DNA of 64,000 nt from positions 868,001 to 932,000 of the forward strand of contig NZ_JAYMGI010000002.1 in assembly GCF_035825295.1 (NCBI RefSeq), in the 5' to 3' direction. The stretch comes from Actinacidiphila sp. DG2A-62 (GTDB lineage: Bacteria; Actinomycetota; Actinomycetes; Streptomycetales; Streptomycetaceae). Positions 34,528-43,334 of this stretch are shown here, in pieces (positions within the stretch are counted from its first letter, which is position 1; every line of letters starts with the position of its first letter). The position numbers were made by a program, and so were the translations under genes. The notes under the pieces were generated by a model. That model searched no databases. It had not been told where the DNA came from and saw nothing but the letters and a program-made list of their open reading frames with translations.

Positions 34528-35370
34528 ATGGACGCTGAAGAGCAGGAGCCGCGCCCGGAGCGCGGGACGGGGCGGGAGGGCGGACCGGGGCCCGCGCGGC
34601 CGGCGGTGCTGGCCGGCGTGCTGATCGTGGCGCTGGGCGTCGTGGCGGCCGTGGTGCTGACCGGGAACACCGGCGGCCACTCCGACCACGGGCCCGCGGC
34701 CGGGCTGTCCGGCCTGTCGGCGCGTGGCGCGTCGCCCTTCCGGGCCGGCGACGCCGGGACCGTCGTCCTCGACGGGGTGTCGGGCAGCGTGCAGGTGACG
34801 GCCGATCCCGACGCGGACACGGTGAGCGGCAGCTTCCACCGCCAGGACGGCACCTCGGCGCCGCTCCAGGGCACGATGAGCACCGCGGGCGACGGCGCCG
34901 GGCCGGGCGGCCGCACCCTCACCGTCCGCTGCCTGGACGACGACGGCCCCGCGCCCTGCGCCGGGACCCTGCGACTGACCGTGCCCGAGCACACCGCGCT
35001 GCGGATGCGCCAGACGTCGGGGTCGACCGTCATCGACGGGCTCGGCGGCGATCTCGACCTGGACGCCGCGTCCCTCCAGCTCACCGTGCGCGGCCTGCGC
35101 TCCCCGCACGCCGACGTGAACGTGGTGTCCGGCAGCGCCGACCTCGGCTTCGCGGACGCCCCGGCCGACCTCGACCTGCACGCCTCCTCGGCCTCCGTCG
35201 CGGTCCGGCTCCCGCAGGTCGACGGCGGCTACGCGGTGACGACCGCGGCGGCCTCCGCGAACGTCCGGGTGGGGGTCCCGCGCGCCTCGGGGGCCGCCCA
35301 CCGGGTCGCCCTGACCGTGACCTCCGGCTCCCTGTCGGTCCAGAACGCCTGCGCCGGCGGGCGGCGATGA
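34528..35370 (+). CDS. DUF4097-like membrane-anchored beta-strand repeat protein
   Basis: 280 residues from ATG 34528. One N-terminal membrane helix (VLAGVLIVALGVVAAVVLTG) follows ~30 charged residues, so most of the protein is outside the cell. The outer part consists of repeated short beta strands (TVVLDGVSGSVQVTADPD, HTALRMRQTSGSTVIDGLG, VNVVSGSADLGFADAPADL) resembling the DUF4097 repeat fold. No catalytic residues are seen; two cysteines (RCLDDDGPAPC) may form a disulphide. The stop overlaps the next short gene by four bases. Confidence 0.65.
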   Translation: MDAEEQEPRPERGTGREGGPGPARPAVLAGVLIVALGVVAAVVLTGNTGGHSDHGPAAGLSGLSARGASPFRAGDAGTVVLDGVSGSVQVTADPDADTVSGSFHRQDGTSAPLQGTMSTAGDGAGPGGRTLTVRCLDDDGPAPCAGTLRLTVPEHTALRMRQTSGSTVIDGLGGDLDLDAASLQLTVRGLRSPHADVNVVSGSADLGFADAPADLDLHASSASVAVRLPQVDGGYAVTTAAASANVRVGVPRASGAAHRVALTVTSGSLSVQNACAGGRR

Positions 35371-35627
35371 ATCCACCGGGAAAAGCGGGGAACGCGCACG
35401 TCATGACCGATCACGACGACGACGTCAAGACGCCCCACGCCCCCGGCTCCCAGCCGAGCACCCGCCCGGACTCCGACGAGCCGCAGACGATCACCGCCCC
35501 CACGCCCCCCGTGGCGTGGACCACGGGTCCGCCGAAGGAAGGCGACGTGACCGACGAGGAGCACCCGCCGAAGCACGCCGGAAAGCACGCCGGAACCGGC
35601 GACGACGACGCGGCGACCGGCGACTGA
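35367..35627 (+). CDS. Short hydrophilic hypothetical protein
   Basis: 86 residues if ATG 35367 (overlapping the previous stop) is used, 74 if ATG 35403. The product is Asp/Pro/His-rich (MTDHDDDVKTPHAPGS, KHAGKHAGTGDDDAATGD) and probably disordered. No domain is recognised. Support comes only from coupling and codon pattern. Confidence 0.4.
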   Translation: MNPPGKAGNAHVMTDHDDDVKTPHAPGSQPSTRPDSDEPQTITAPTPPVAWTTGPPKEGDVTDEEHPPKHAGKHAGTGDDDAATGD

Positions 35628-35717
35628 CCCCGTCCGACGCGGCGACCGGCGGCCCGGCGACCGGCGCCTGACCGGCCACGGCCGCCGGGCCGGTGTCCGG
35701 TGCTCCCTCGCCTGCGT

Positions 35718-35745
35718 GCGCTGGGGCGGGCGGACGCCCCAGCGC
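35718..35745. terminator. Hairpin between convergent genes
   Basis: GCGCTGGGGCG (35718-35728) and CGCCCCAGCGC (35735-35745) form a perfect 11-bp stem with a six-base loop, eight bases after the 3' end of the minus-strand peptidase gene. Confidence 0.7.
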
Positions 35746-35753
35746 CGTTGCCG

Positions 35754-36470
35754 CTACTCCCGCAGGTACGTCTCGCTGAAGCTGGTGCCGCTGGAGCCGA
35801 GCGCGCTGGTCCGGGCCTCGTAGGCGCCGTTCGACGGGTCGAGCGCGACCGGGTTGAAGGAGCCGAGCGAACTCCCGTTGACCGTGGCCGAGGTGAAGGT
35901 GAGGGTGCCGAAGTTCGGGTAGGCCCCGGTCGGCGACTCGATGATGACCTCGGCGCTGGTCCGCTGGGCGGACAGGGACTTGGACGTGGTGTAGGTCCAG
36001 CCGCGCGTGGAGTCGGTCAGCTTCAGGGTGTACTTGCTGCTTCCCGCGTAGGTCACCGAGGCGGTGATGTGGTCGCCGGCCGACACCGGGTACGAGGTGC
36101 GGCTGAGGTAGACCGGGTTCGCGGGGTACATCTCGTACCAGGCCTGGTGCACCGGGCTGCCGCTGGAGCAGTCGGTCGCCACCCCGGTCTGCTCCACCGT
36201 GGACGAGCCGTATCCGTCGATGCCGACCCAGGGGGCGTAGAGGTCGTCGGTGGAGTTGCAGGTCGCGTTGGCCTCGGTCCAGGCAGCCGAGACCGAGGTG
36301 AAGCCGCTGCCCTGGGCCGCGTACCCGCCCCAGTTGTAGCCGTTGATGTTGTAGTGCAGGGGGCGGAAGGACAGCCCCGTCGCGGCCGCCGCGCTGGCCG
36401 GCACGGCGGGCGCGGCGAGGGTGGCCGCCGCGACCGCGACGGTGGCGACGCGGGACAGGAATCTGCGCAT
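35754..36470 (-). CDS. Secreted G1 family (eqolisin-type) glutamic endopeptidase-like protein
   Basis: 238 residues from ATG 36470 with AAGGAG upstream. A Sec signal peptide (MRRFLSRVATVAVAAATLAA, cleavage near ASA-AA) precedes a beta-sandwich: NWGGYAAQGSGFTSVSAAWT, YAPWVGIDGYGSSTVEQTGV, YEMYPANPVYL, VIIESPTGAYPNFGTL. The Gln of VEQTG and Glu of IIESPTG match the catalytic Gln/Glu pair of G1 peptidases, and two cysteines are available for a disulphide. Family enzymes are acid endopeptidases secreted by fungi and some actinomycetes. It is a single-gene unit with terminators on both sides. Confidence 0.8.
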   Translation of the reverse strand: MRRFLSRVATVAVAAATLAAPAVPASAAAATGLSFRPLHYNINGYNWGGYAAQGSGFTSVSAAWTEANATCNSTDDLYAPWVGIDGYGSSTVEQTGVATDCSSGSPVHQAWYEMYPANPVYLSRTSYPVSAGDHITASVTYAGSSKYTLKLTDSTRGWTYTTSKSLSAQRTSAEVIIESPTGAYPNFGTLTFTSATVNGSSLGSFNPVALDPSNGAYEARTSALGSSGTSFSETYLRE

Positions 36471-36655
36471 GCTGGCTCCTTCGTGGGGACGATCAGGATG
36501 CTCGAAGCGCCAACCCCTGAGCCGTGTGGGGGATTTGGGGCGGCAGTACAGAATCACCGACCGCCATGCACCTGTCAATATGCTCTCGGCACGGGGTGCC
36601 GCGGCGCCGTCCGGGCCCGCGCAGGCAGGCCCCGCACCGACAGACCCCGCGCTCA

Positions 36656-36689
36656 GAGGAAGGCCCGGGCTTTCGCCCGGGCCTTCCTC
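36656..36689. terminator. Strong terminator downstream of the molybdopterin operon
   Basis: A perfect 15-bp inverted repeat (36656-36670 and 36675-36689) with a TTTC loop lies 14 bases after the stop of the small minus-strand gene at 36703. Confidence 0.8.
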
Positions 36690-36702
36690 GTCCGTTCCGG
36701 CG

Positions 36703-37191
36703 TCACACGCTGGTGAGCGCCTGCGCGGAGAGCTGTTTGACGAGGGTGTCGGTCCACCGCATCTGACGCAGCGTCTGGGGGTGGCAGTCCGCGGCCAGTT
36801 CGAGCAGGCGGCGGTCCCTGGACGCCTGGGCCGCCTGCGCGAGCATCTCCCAGTACAGCGAGTTCCCGGCGGCGGACAGGTGGAGTTCGCGCAGGTCGTG
36901 CAGGAGGAGCAGGGCCGGCTCCGGTCGTCTGCCGACGGCCTCGCCGGCTTTCTCCCGCAGCGTGGCGACCAGGCCGGGCGGCCGGCTGCGCGGTCCTGAC
37001 AGGTCGAGGCCGTAGTGGCCGGCGATGTCGGCGAGGCGCCGGGTGTGCTCCTGCGACCAGCGGGCGAGGTCGGTGGCGATGTGGCGCACCTCGTGCTCGG
37101 CGCCGTGGCGTTCGGCGACGCGCAGCAGGTCGTCCGCCAGGGAGCGTTCGCCGTGGTGGAGGGCGCGCAGTGTCAGTTCGAGGCCTTTCAC
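36703..37191 (-). CDS. Helical protein of unknown function coupled to molybdopterin oxidoreductase
   Basis: 162 residues, all predicted helical. It reads like a four-helix bundle: LTLRALHHGERSLADDLLRV, HEVRHIATDLARWSQEHTRR, LLLLHDLRELHLSAAGNSLY, DRRLLELAADCHPQTLRQMR. Several His and Glu residues recur in helix positions as in ferritin-like proteins, but a full di-metal site is not proven. Its start overlaps the stop of the oxidoreductase by four bases, so it is probably a dedicated partner, for example an assembly or electron-transfer subunit (inference). Confidence 0.65.
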   Translation of the reverse strand: MKGLELTLRALHHGERSLADDLLRVAERHGAEHEVRHIATDLARWSQEHTRRLADIAGHYGLDLSGPRSRPPGLVATLREKAGEAVGRRPEPALLLLHDLRELHLSAAGNSLYWEMLAQAAQASRDRRLLELAADCHPQTLRQMRWTDTLVKQLSAQALTSV

Positions 37192-39661
37192 GACCGTCCT
37201 CCTCGCTCGCCGGGGACACTGCTGTGCGCGTGCGCCCGGGGGCCTCCGGCGGTCGCCGGGACGCCCCGCGCGCGCACGGGGGCCGAGGCCGTGGTCGTCG
37301 GCGCGGGCGCGGGGCGCCCGTCACCGCGTTCCAGCAGGCGGACGCCGGCCGTGCCCGTCTTGAAGATCGGCTGTTTGGAGACGGGGTCCCAGTCCGTGAT
37401 CGTGGTCTCGTTGGCGGCGCGGGGCCCGGCGGGGTCCGCCGCTCCGCCGGACCGGTCCCAGTAGCCGTAGTGGAACGGCAGGAACAGGACGCCGGGCCGC
37501 ACCGCGCTGATCCTCAGCCGGGCGCGGACGGCGCCGCGCGGGCTGCCGACCTCCAGCAGATCGCCCTCGGCGAGGTCGAGCGCCGCCGCGTCCTCCTCGC
37601 TCATCTCGACCCACACCTCGGGAGCGGCGGCGTCGAGCTGGGGCGCGCGGCCGGTCTTGGTCCGGGTGTGGAAGTGGTACAGCGTGCGACCGGTGGTGAG
37701 CCAGAAGGGGTGGTCGCGCGACGGCGTCTCGTGCGGCGGGCTGTACGCGGCGGCCCGCAGCATCGCCTTGCCGTCGGGGTTGAGCGAGCGGTACTCCACC
37801 TCGCTGATCTCCGCCCCGGTCACCAGGTCCTTGCCGAACGACTCGCAGGCGTCCGGGTGCGCCCACCGGACCCCGTCGGCGTAGAGCCGCTCGGTCCCCT
37901 CGGGGTGCTGCTCGTCGCACGGCCACTGGATGCCGCTGGGCGCCGCCCGCAGCCGTTCGTGCGACAGGCCGGTGTAGTCGCAGGGGCGCCCGGCGCTGCA
38001 CCGCTTCCACGCCTCGAACGCCGAGGACGGGTCGTGCCAGCCCACCAGCGGCCCGCCGTCCTTGTCCCGGAAGTCCATCCGGCGGGCGTAGTCCAGGAAG
38101 ATGTCCAGGTCGGGGCGGGCCCGGCCGGGCGGCTCGACGGCCTTGTCCGACAGGTGCACGGTGCGGTCGGCGTTGGTGAAACAGCCGGTCTTCTCCCCCA
38201 GGTGGCCGCGGGCAGCACCACGTCGGCGAACTGCGCGGTCTCGGTCACGAAGAGGTCCTGGACGACGGTGAACAGCCCCGGCCTGCCGAGGACCGAGCGG
38301 ATCCGGTCCAGTTCGGGCAGCGAGACCGCGGGGTTGGTGCCGCTGATCCACAGCATCTTGACGCTGCCCTGCTCGGCGTAGCGGAAGATCTGCATCGCGT
38401 GGGTGGGCGGCGCGTAGTGCGGAATGGTCAGCGGGTCGACGTTCCAGACCCGGGCGAGGTCCGCCACGTGTTCGTCGTTCTCCCAGTTGCGGAAGCCGGG
38501 GAGGTCGCCGTCGGCGCCGCACTCGCGGGTGTTCTGCGCGGTGGGCTGCCCGTTCATCTGCAGCACGCCGCAGCCGGGCCGCCCGAGCATGCCGCGCAGC
38601 ACGTGCAGGTTGTCGACCTGCACGGCCGCGGCGGTGGCCTGGTGCGACTGGTAGAAGCCCTGCAGCACCGTGGACAGGAGCCTGCGGGCGCCGCTCAGCA
38701 GCTCCGCCGCCTCCTCGATCCGGGCGGCCGGCACGTCGCAGACGTCCGCGGCCCACGCCGGGGTGCACGCGTCCACCTCTTTCGCCAGCTCCTCGTACCC
38801 GACGGCGTGCGCGGCGACGTACTCCTCGTCGATGGCGCCGGTGCGGATCACCTCGTGCAGCAGGGCGTTCATCAGCGCCACGTTGGTGCCCGGCCGCGGC
38901 GCCAGGTGCACGGCCGCGTGGGCGGCGACCACCGTGCGCCGCGGGTCGACCGCCAGCAGCCGCGGCGGGTCGGCGCCCTCCAGCCGGTCCAGCATCCGCA
39001 TCCACAGCACCGGCTGGGTCTCGGCGACGTTGTGCCCGAAGAGCGCGATCACGTCGGCGTGGTCGACGTCCTCGTAGGAGCCCGGCTGGCCGTCGCAGCC
39101 GAAGCTCTGCTTGAGCGCCTCGTCGGCGGTCGCCGTGCACAGCCGGGTGTTGCCGTCGAGGTGGTTGGTGCCGATCCCGGCGCGGGCGAGCACCGCGAGG
39201 GTGTAGTACTCCTCCAGGAAGAGCTGGCCGGTGGTGTAGAAGCCGATCGACCCGGGCCCCGACGCGGCGAGCAGCTCCTTGGAGCGGGCCACGATCCGGT
39301 TCATCGCGGTGTCCCAGTCCGACTCCACCAGCCGGTCGCCCTCCCGTACCAGCGGCCGCGTCAGCCGGTCGGCCGCGTGGTTCGCCTGCCAGCCGAAGAG
39401 GTCCTTCGGGCCGAGGCGGCCGCGGTTGACCCGGTCCTCGGCGCGGCCCCGCACCCCCACGATCCGGCCCTCGGCCACCGCGATGTCCATCGCGTCACCG
39501 TTGGAGTGCAGCAGCGACGCCGACCGCACCCACGACCGGACCTGCGAGGCGTCCACCCCCTCGGCCAGGTAGCTGTCCACCCGCTCGGGCCATCGCCCGC
39601 CCGCCGCGTAGGGGGTGCGCTCACCCCACGGCCGCGCGATCCGATCCGTCGTCGACTCCAT
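37188..39661 (-). pseudogene. Molybdopterin oxidoreductase (assimilatory nitrate reductase-like), frame broken near 38197
   Basis: About 825 residues from ATG 39661 (AGAGG upstream). Molybdopterin oxidoreductase blocks: LGPKDLFGWQANHAADRLTR, FYTTGQLFLEEYYTL, the probable molybdenum-ligand Cys in NTRLCTATADEALKQSFG, GHNVAETQPVLWMRML, and after the break EKTGCFTNADRTVHLSDKA, then the C-terminal dinucleotide-binding domain (LTTGRTLYHFHTRTKTGRA). The missing base lies in the C run 38195-38199. The N-terminus has no CxxC cluster, so the usual [4Fe-4S] site of NasA/NapA enzymes is absent, as in a Streptomyces-type subgroup. The last ~45 residues are a variable tail. Substrate unknown. Confidence 0.82.
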
Positions 39662-39917
39662 CAGTCCGCTGCCTCTCGCCTGAGCTTTGGTCCACGGGTA
39701 CCCGCACAGGGCGACACATGCCCCGGGGGCGACGGTCTTTCCGCGGGCGCGACCGCTCCCGGCGTGCGGGCCCGGCGGACAATCGGCGGGATGCCCGGCG
39801 GGCGGTCGCGCGTGCGTCGCGCGGGCCGGCGCACCGGTCGTCGCGAGGGCCGGAGGGCGGGCCGGCGCGGAGCCGGCGCGCGGTGGGCGATCACGCCCGT
39901 GCTCGTACGATGGTGTG

Positions 39918-41072
39918 ATGCGTGAGGCTGACGCGACGACGCCGCAGGGGCCGACGGCGCACGTGTCCGTACTGCGGCTGCTCGCGGCCGGCCTGGAGGG
40001 GCTGGCCGGCGCGGGGCCGGGCGGGGCGAGTCCGGTCGGGGCGAGACCGGTCGGCGCGGGGCCCGGCAAGCCGGCGGAGCTGGCGCGTCCGGAGGAGCTG
40101 AACCGTCCGGAGGAGCTGGACCGTCCCGTTGACGGCGCCGCGCCGGACCGCCCGGCCGACGCCGCGGGGCGCCTGCCGGCCGACGACACGGTCCGTGTCC
40201 CCACCGCCTCCCTGAGCAGACTGTGGTCGCTCGGGCTGGTCGCGACCGACGACCCCTGCCTGGGAGTGAAGGCCGCCGGGCGGTGGCGCCTGGGCCGGCT
40301 CCAGCTGATGGACTACCTGGTCGCCAACGCTCCCACGCTCGCCGAGGCGCTCAGGGTGATGGAGCGGTACGCGGCCCTGCTGAACACCGCCCCCAACGAG
40401 ATCCGGCTGACCGGCGGCGCGGGGAGCCCGGGGACCGTCACCTACCAGATCCGCTCGGGCGACCCCGAGGTCGACGCGGTGGCCAGCCAGTACGCGCTCG
40501 CGGCGGCGCTGTTCCGCGCGCGGTACGTCGCCGGGCGGGAGATCCGCCCGTTGCACGTCGGGCTGACCTCCGCCGCTCCGCCGCGGCACCGGGAGCTGGC
40601 CGACCGCTTCGGCGCGCGCCGGATCGACTTCGGCGCCGAGACCACCACCATGACCCTCGCGTCCGCCGACCTGTCGCTGCCGCTGCCGGATGCCGACCCC
40701 CGGCTCGGCGCCGTCCTGCGGCAGCACGCGGCCGAGGTGATCGCGGCGCAGGCGTCCGCGCCGGCCGGGGCGGTCCCCTCGCCCTTCACGGACCGGCTCC
40801 GGCGGGTGATCGCCGCGCATCTGGCCGACGGCGGCCTGTCGCTGCCGGAGGTGGCCGGGGCGCTGGCGCTGAGCCCGCGCAGCCTGCAGCGCCGGCTGGC
40901 CGGGGAGGGCACGACCTGGAGCGATCTGGTCGACGAGGTGCGCCGCGAGCGCGCCGCGGCGCTGCTGGCCCGGGGGCTGAGCCGGACGGCGGTCGCGGCG
41001 CGGCTGGGCTTCGCCGACGCGCGGGCACTGCGCGGCGCGCTGCACCGCTGGCGCGCCGGCCCCGGGCTGTGA
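39918..41072 (+). CDS. AraC family transcriptional regulator (arabinose-binding-domain type)
   Basis: 384 residues from ATG 39918; no strong ribosome site is seen, so the message may be leaderless or start slightly elsewhere. A Pro/Ala-rich N-terminal region with RPEELNRPEELDRP repeats is followed by the effector domain (LGVKAAGRWRLGRLQLMDYL, YAALLNTAPNEIRLTG, RPLHVGLTSAAPPRHRELAD) as in OruR/ArgR-like AraC regulators. The C-terminal double helix-turn-helix is LPEVAGALALSPRSLQRRLA with VAARLGFADARALRGALHRW. The next gene is a hydrolase on the same strand, the likely target, with a repeat array between them. Confidence 0.85.
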   Translation: MREADATTPQGPTAHVSVLRLLAAGLEGLAGAGPGGASPVGARPVGAGPGKPAELARPEELNRPEELDRPVDGAAPDRPADAAGRLPADDTVRVPTASLSRLWSLGLVATDDPCLGVKAAGRWRLGRLQLMDYLVANAPTLAEALRVMERYAALLNTAPNEIRLTGGAGSPGTVTYQIRSGDPEVDAVASQYALAAALFRARYVAGREIRPLHVGLTSAAPPRHRELADRFGARRIDFGAETTTMTLASADLSLPLPDADPRLGAVLRQHAAEVIAAQASAPAGAVPSPFTDRLRRVIAAHLADGGLSLPEVAGALALSPRSLQRRLAGEGTTWSDLVDEVRRERAAALLARGLSRTAVAARLGFADARALRGALHRWRAGPGL

Positions 41073-41087
41073 GGTCCCCGCACACCC

Positions 41088-41205
41088 GTGAGAGCGGCAC
41101 GTCGCCGCCACAGGTGCGGGTGGCGCGTCACCACCGCTGAGGGTGGCGCGCCGCCGCCCGTGAGATTGGCGCGCCGGAGCCGCCTCGTGGCGCGCCGGAG
41201 CCTCC
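41088..41205. repeat. Degenerate GGCGCG box array between AraC regulator and hydrolase
   Basis: Five boxes related to GTGAGnnnGGCGCG occur with GGCGCG (one GGCACG) at about 41096, 41122, 41145, 41168 and 41189, i.e. spaced 21-26 bp, close to two DNA turns. The two right-most units share the 14-bp string GGCGCGCCGGAGCC. The array lies just upstream of the hydrolase and downstream of the AraC gene, so it may be an operator array. Confidence 0.5.
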
Positions 41206-41266
41206 GGGCGGGCGGGTCGGGCTCGCGATGATCGAACGCAGATCACCGCGAGCGAAAGGCACGCAC

Positions 41267-42454
41267 ATGACAGTCGCCGATCAGGAGATCGTCGAGCGGT
41301 TCCCGGTGGGTTACCACCCGCTGCACCCGAACGTCTCGCTCAACTTCCAGCTCAACCGGTTCTACGGCTGGGCGAACGAGGAGCGGATGCTGGAGGAGAT
41401 GCGGGCCGCGGGACGGCGCATCCACAGCTACTCCGACTGGACGCGGGAGATACTGGCGCTCAGCGACGAGGCGCTGGCCGCCGAACGCCACCTGCCGGCC
41501 GCGTACTACGCCCGCGCGGCGCAGTTCTTCCTCGACCCGGACGACCCGCGGTTCGAGCCCGCCGGGCAGCGCTTCCTCACCCACGCCGAGGCCGGGAACC
41601 GGGTCACCGCGGCCGACCGCCACCTCGTCCCGTACGGGGCGGCGCGGCTGACCGCCTACCGCTTCACCCCGCGGCGGCCGCGCGGCGCGATCGTCGTCTT
41701 CGGCGGCTACGACAGCTACATCGCGGAATGGCTCCCGGCGGCGCTCGCCCTGCGCGACGCCGGGCTGGACACCGTCGTCTTCGACGGCCCCGGCCAGGGC
41801 ACGGTGCTGGAGGCGGGCACCCCGATGACCCCCGAGTGGCACCTGCCGGTGGCCGCCGTCCTGGACCACTTCGGCCTGTCCGACGTGACGTTGGCGGGCT
41901 TCTCCCTCGGCGGCGGCCTGGTCATGCACGCGGCGGCGTACGAGCCCCGGGTCAGCCGGGTCATCGCCTGGGACATCCTCCCCTCCCTCCTCGAAGCGTC
42001 CGGCAAGCTCTTCCAGTCCATCGGTCTGGGCGCGATCACGGCGAACCTCGACACCCTCCCCGCGACGGTGTTCGACGCGGCCGTCGAGGAGGCGTGCGCG
42101 AACGACCTGCTGACGCAGTGGTTCGTCCGGCAGGGCAAGCGCGTGATGGGCGCGGCGACGCCGGCCGAGCTGTTCAGGGCCTGGCGCGCGTACCGCACCG
42201 ACGAGGTGTCGCCCCTCGTCACCCAGGACGTCCTGCTGCTGGCGGGCGCCGCGGACCACTACGTGCCGCTGCACATGCTCGGCGACCAGGTGCTGACGCT
42301 GCCCGCCGCGCGCTCGGTCACCGCGCGGATCTTCACGGAGACCGAACAGGCCCAGAACCACTGCCAGATCGGCAACCAGGGCCTGGCGCTCCAGGTCATC
42401 CTCGACTGGCTCGACACGTCCGGCGGCCGCACGCCCGCCCCCGCCGCCCGCTGA
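41267..42454 (+). CDS. Alpha/beta hydrolase
   Basis: 395 residues from ATG 41267 (GCGAAAGG upstream). An N-terminal helical cap (residues 1-135) precedes the alpha/beta core: IVVFGGYDSYIAEWLPAALA, VVFDGPGQGTVLEAGTPM, the nucleophile elbow GFSLGGG with Ser213, the acid in LLLAGAADHYVPL, and the base His in QAQNHCQIGNQG. The layout resembles FrsA/2,6-dihydropseudooxynicotine hydrolase-like C-C or ester hydrolases. The substrate is unknown. It is probably controlled by the upstream AraC-type regulator. Confidence 0.85.
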   Translation: MTVADQEIVERFPVGYHPLHPNVSLNFQLNRFYGWANEERMLEEMRAAGRRIHSYSDWTREILALSDEALAAERHLPAAYYARAAQFFLDPDDPRFEPAGQRFLTHAEAGNRVTAADRHLVPYGAARLTAYRFTPRRPRGAIVVFGGYDSYIAEWLPAALALRDAGLDTVVFDGPGQGTVLEAGTPMTPEWHLPVAAVLDHFGLSDVTLAGFSLGGGLVMHAAAYEPRVSRVIAWDILPSLLEASGKLFQSIGLGAITANLDTLPATVFDAAVEEACANDLLTQWFVRQGKRVMGAATPAELFRAWRAYRTDEVSPLVTQDVLLLAGAADHYVPLHMLGDQVLTLPAARSVTARIFTETEQAQNHCQIGNQGLALQVILDWLDTSGGRTPAPAAR

Positions 42455-42600
42455 TCCGCGGGGCGGCGCGGAACCGGCCCCGGTGGCTCCCCCGGCCGAA
42501 GCGTCCGGGCTTCGGCTTCGGCGGCCCCGGGGACGGTCAGGGAGCAGCCCGCGGCGCTTGCGCCGGGACACCGCATGAGCTCCGACGGCCCCGGGAGCGG

Positions 42601-42816
42601 TCAGGAACGACGACGCCGACGTGCGCCCCACGACCGGACGGGGTGACGCTCCAGCAGCGCCGCGACGATGATCCCCGCACCCCCGGCCACCCCCACACCG
42701 CCGACGACGCGGTACGCCCAGTCGCCGTTCAGCACCGCCCACACCGACCACAGCAGGCTGAGGCCGAACCTCACATGCCCGACAGCCCTGCGCCACCGCG
42801 GAACCGGCTCCGCCAC
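42601..42816 (-). CDS. Small membrane protein
   Basis: 71 residues from GTG 42816, which has GGGGAGGGGGAC upstream; GTG 42876 would lengthen it by 20 residues but lacks a ribosome site. Two hydrophobic segments (HVRFGLSLLWSVWAVL and GGVGVAGGAGIIVAALL) separated by a short loop (NGDWAYRVV), and a basic tail (SWGARRRRRS), indicate a two-span membrane protein with the C-terminus inside. No family is recognised. Confidence 0.55.
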   Translation of the reverse strand: MAEPVPRWRRAVGHVRFGLSLLWSVWAVLNGDWAYRVVGGVGVAGGAGIIVAALLERHPVRSWGARRRRRS

Positions 42817-42879
42817 GACCGTCCCCCTCCCCGGCCTCCGGGGCGCCTCCGGCAGCTCGCCGGCACCCGGGTGCACCGC

Positions 42880-43041
42880 CTAGTGCGCCAACACCACAGC
42901 GAGCCAGCACAAGCAGAGCCCCGCGGCGGTGAGGCCCGCGCGCGCCGCCCGGGACGGCACGCCGCGTCGCAGCGTGCGCGACGCCAGCGCGCAGCCGCCC
43001 AGCATGAGCACGCTGACGGCCAGAGTCCGACTCTCCGTCAT
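42880..43041 (-). CDS. Tiny membrane protein (53 residues)
   Basis: ATG 43041 has the strong site GGGGGGAAGG upstream; TAG 42880-42882 ends the frame. The product has two hydrophobic segments: SRTLAVSVLMLGGCALAS and AARAGLTAAGLCLCWLAVVL, with an Arg-rich loop between. Start, ribosome site, and position 63 bases before the start of another small membrane protein on the same strand support a real two-gene unit. Confidence 0.5.
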   Translation of the reverse strand: MTESRTLAVSVLMLGGCALASRTLRRGVPSRAARAGLTAAGLCLCWLAVVLAH

Positions 43042-43334
43042 GACGCCTTCCCCCCTCGACGCACCGCCCGCCGCGGCCGGCCCGGTCGTCCCCGGCCCGG
43101 TTCCCTCCCCGCTCGCGTGTGGCGCACCCGGAGTGTCTCATCGCCCACCCGCCGGCGGACGCGCGAGTCCAGCGCGGCCCCGGCGGTGCGCTGCCCACCA
43201 TCGCCCGCCGACGCGAGCCGCGCCGCGCCGCCGCCGCGTCCCGCCACACCCGCCCCAGGAGTTGACTGCGCAGCACCAAAGCGACCAGGATCGACCGCGC
43301 GAGAGTGACAACGTTGTCGCACGGAAGGATCGCC

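Noticed and set aside
41088..41205. Possible CRISPR array
   Set aside because: Repeats are degenerate and too close together, with no unique spacers of even length and no cas genes.
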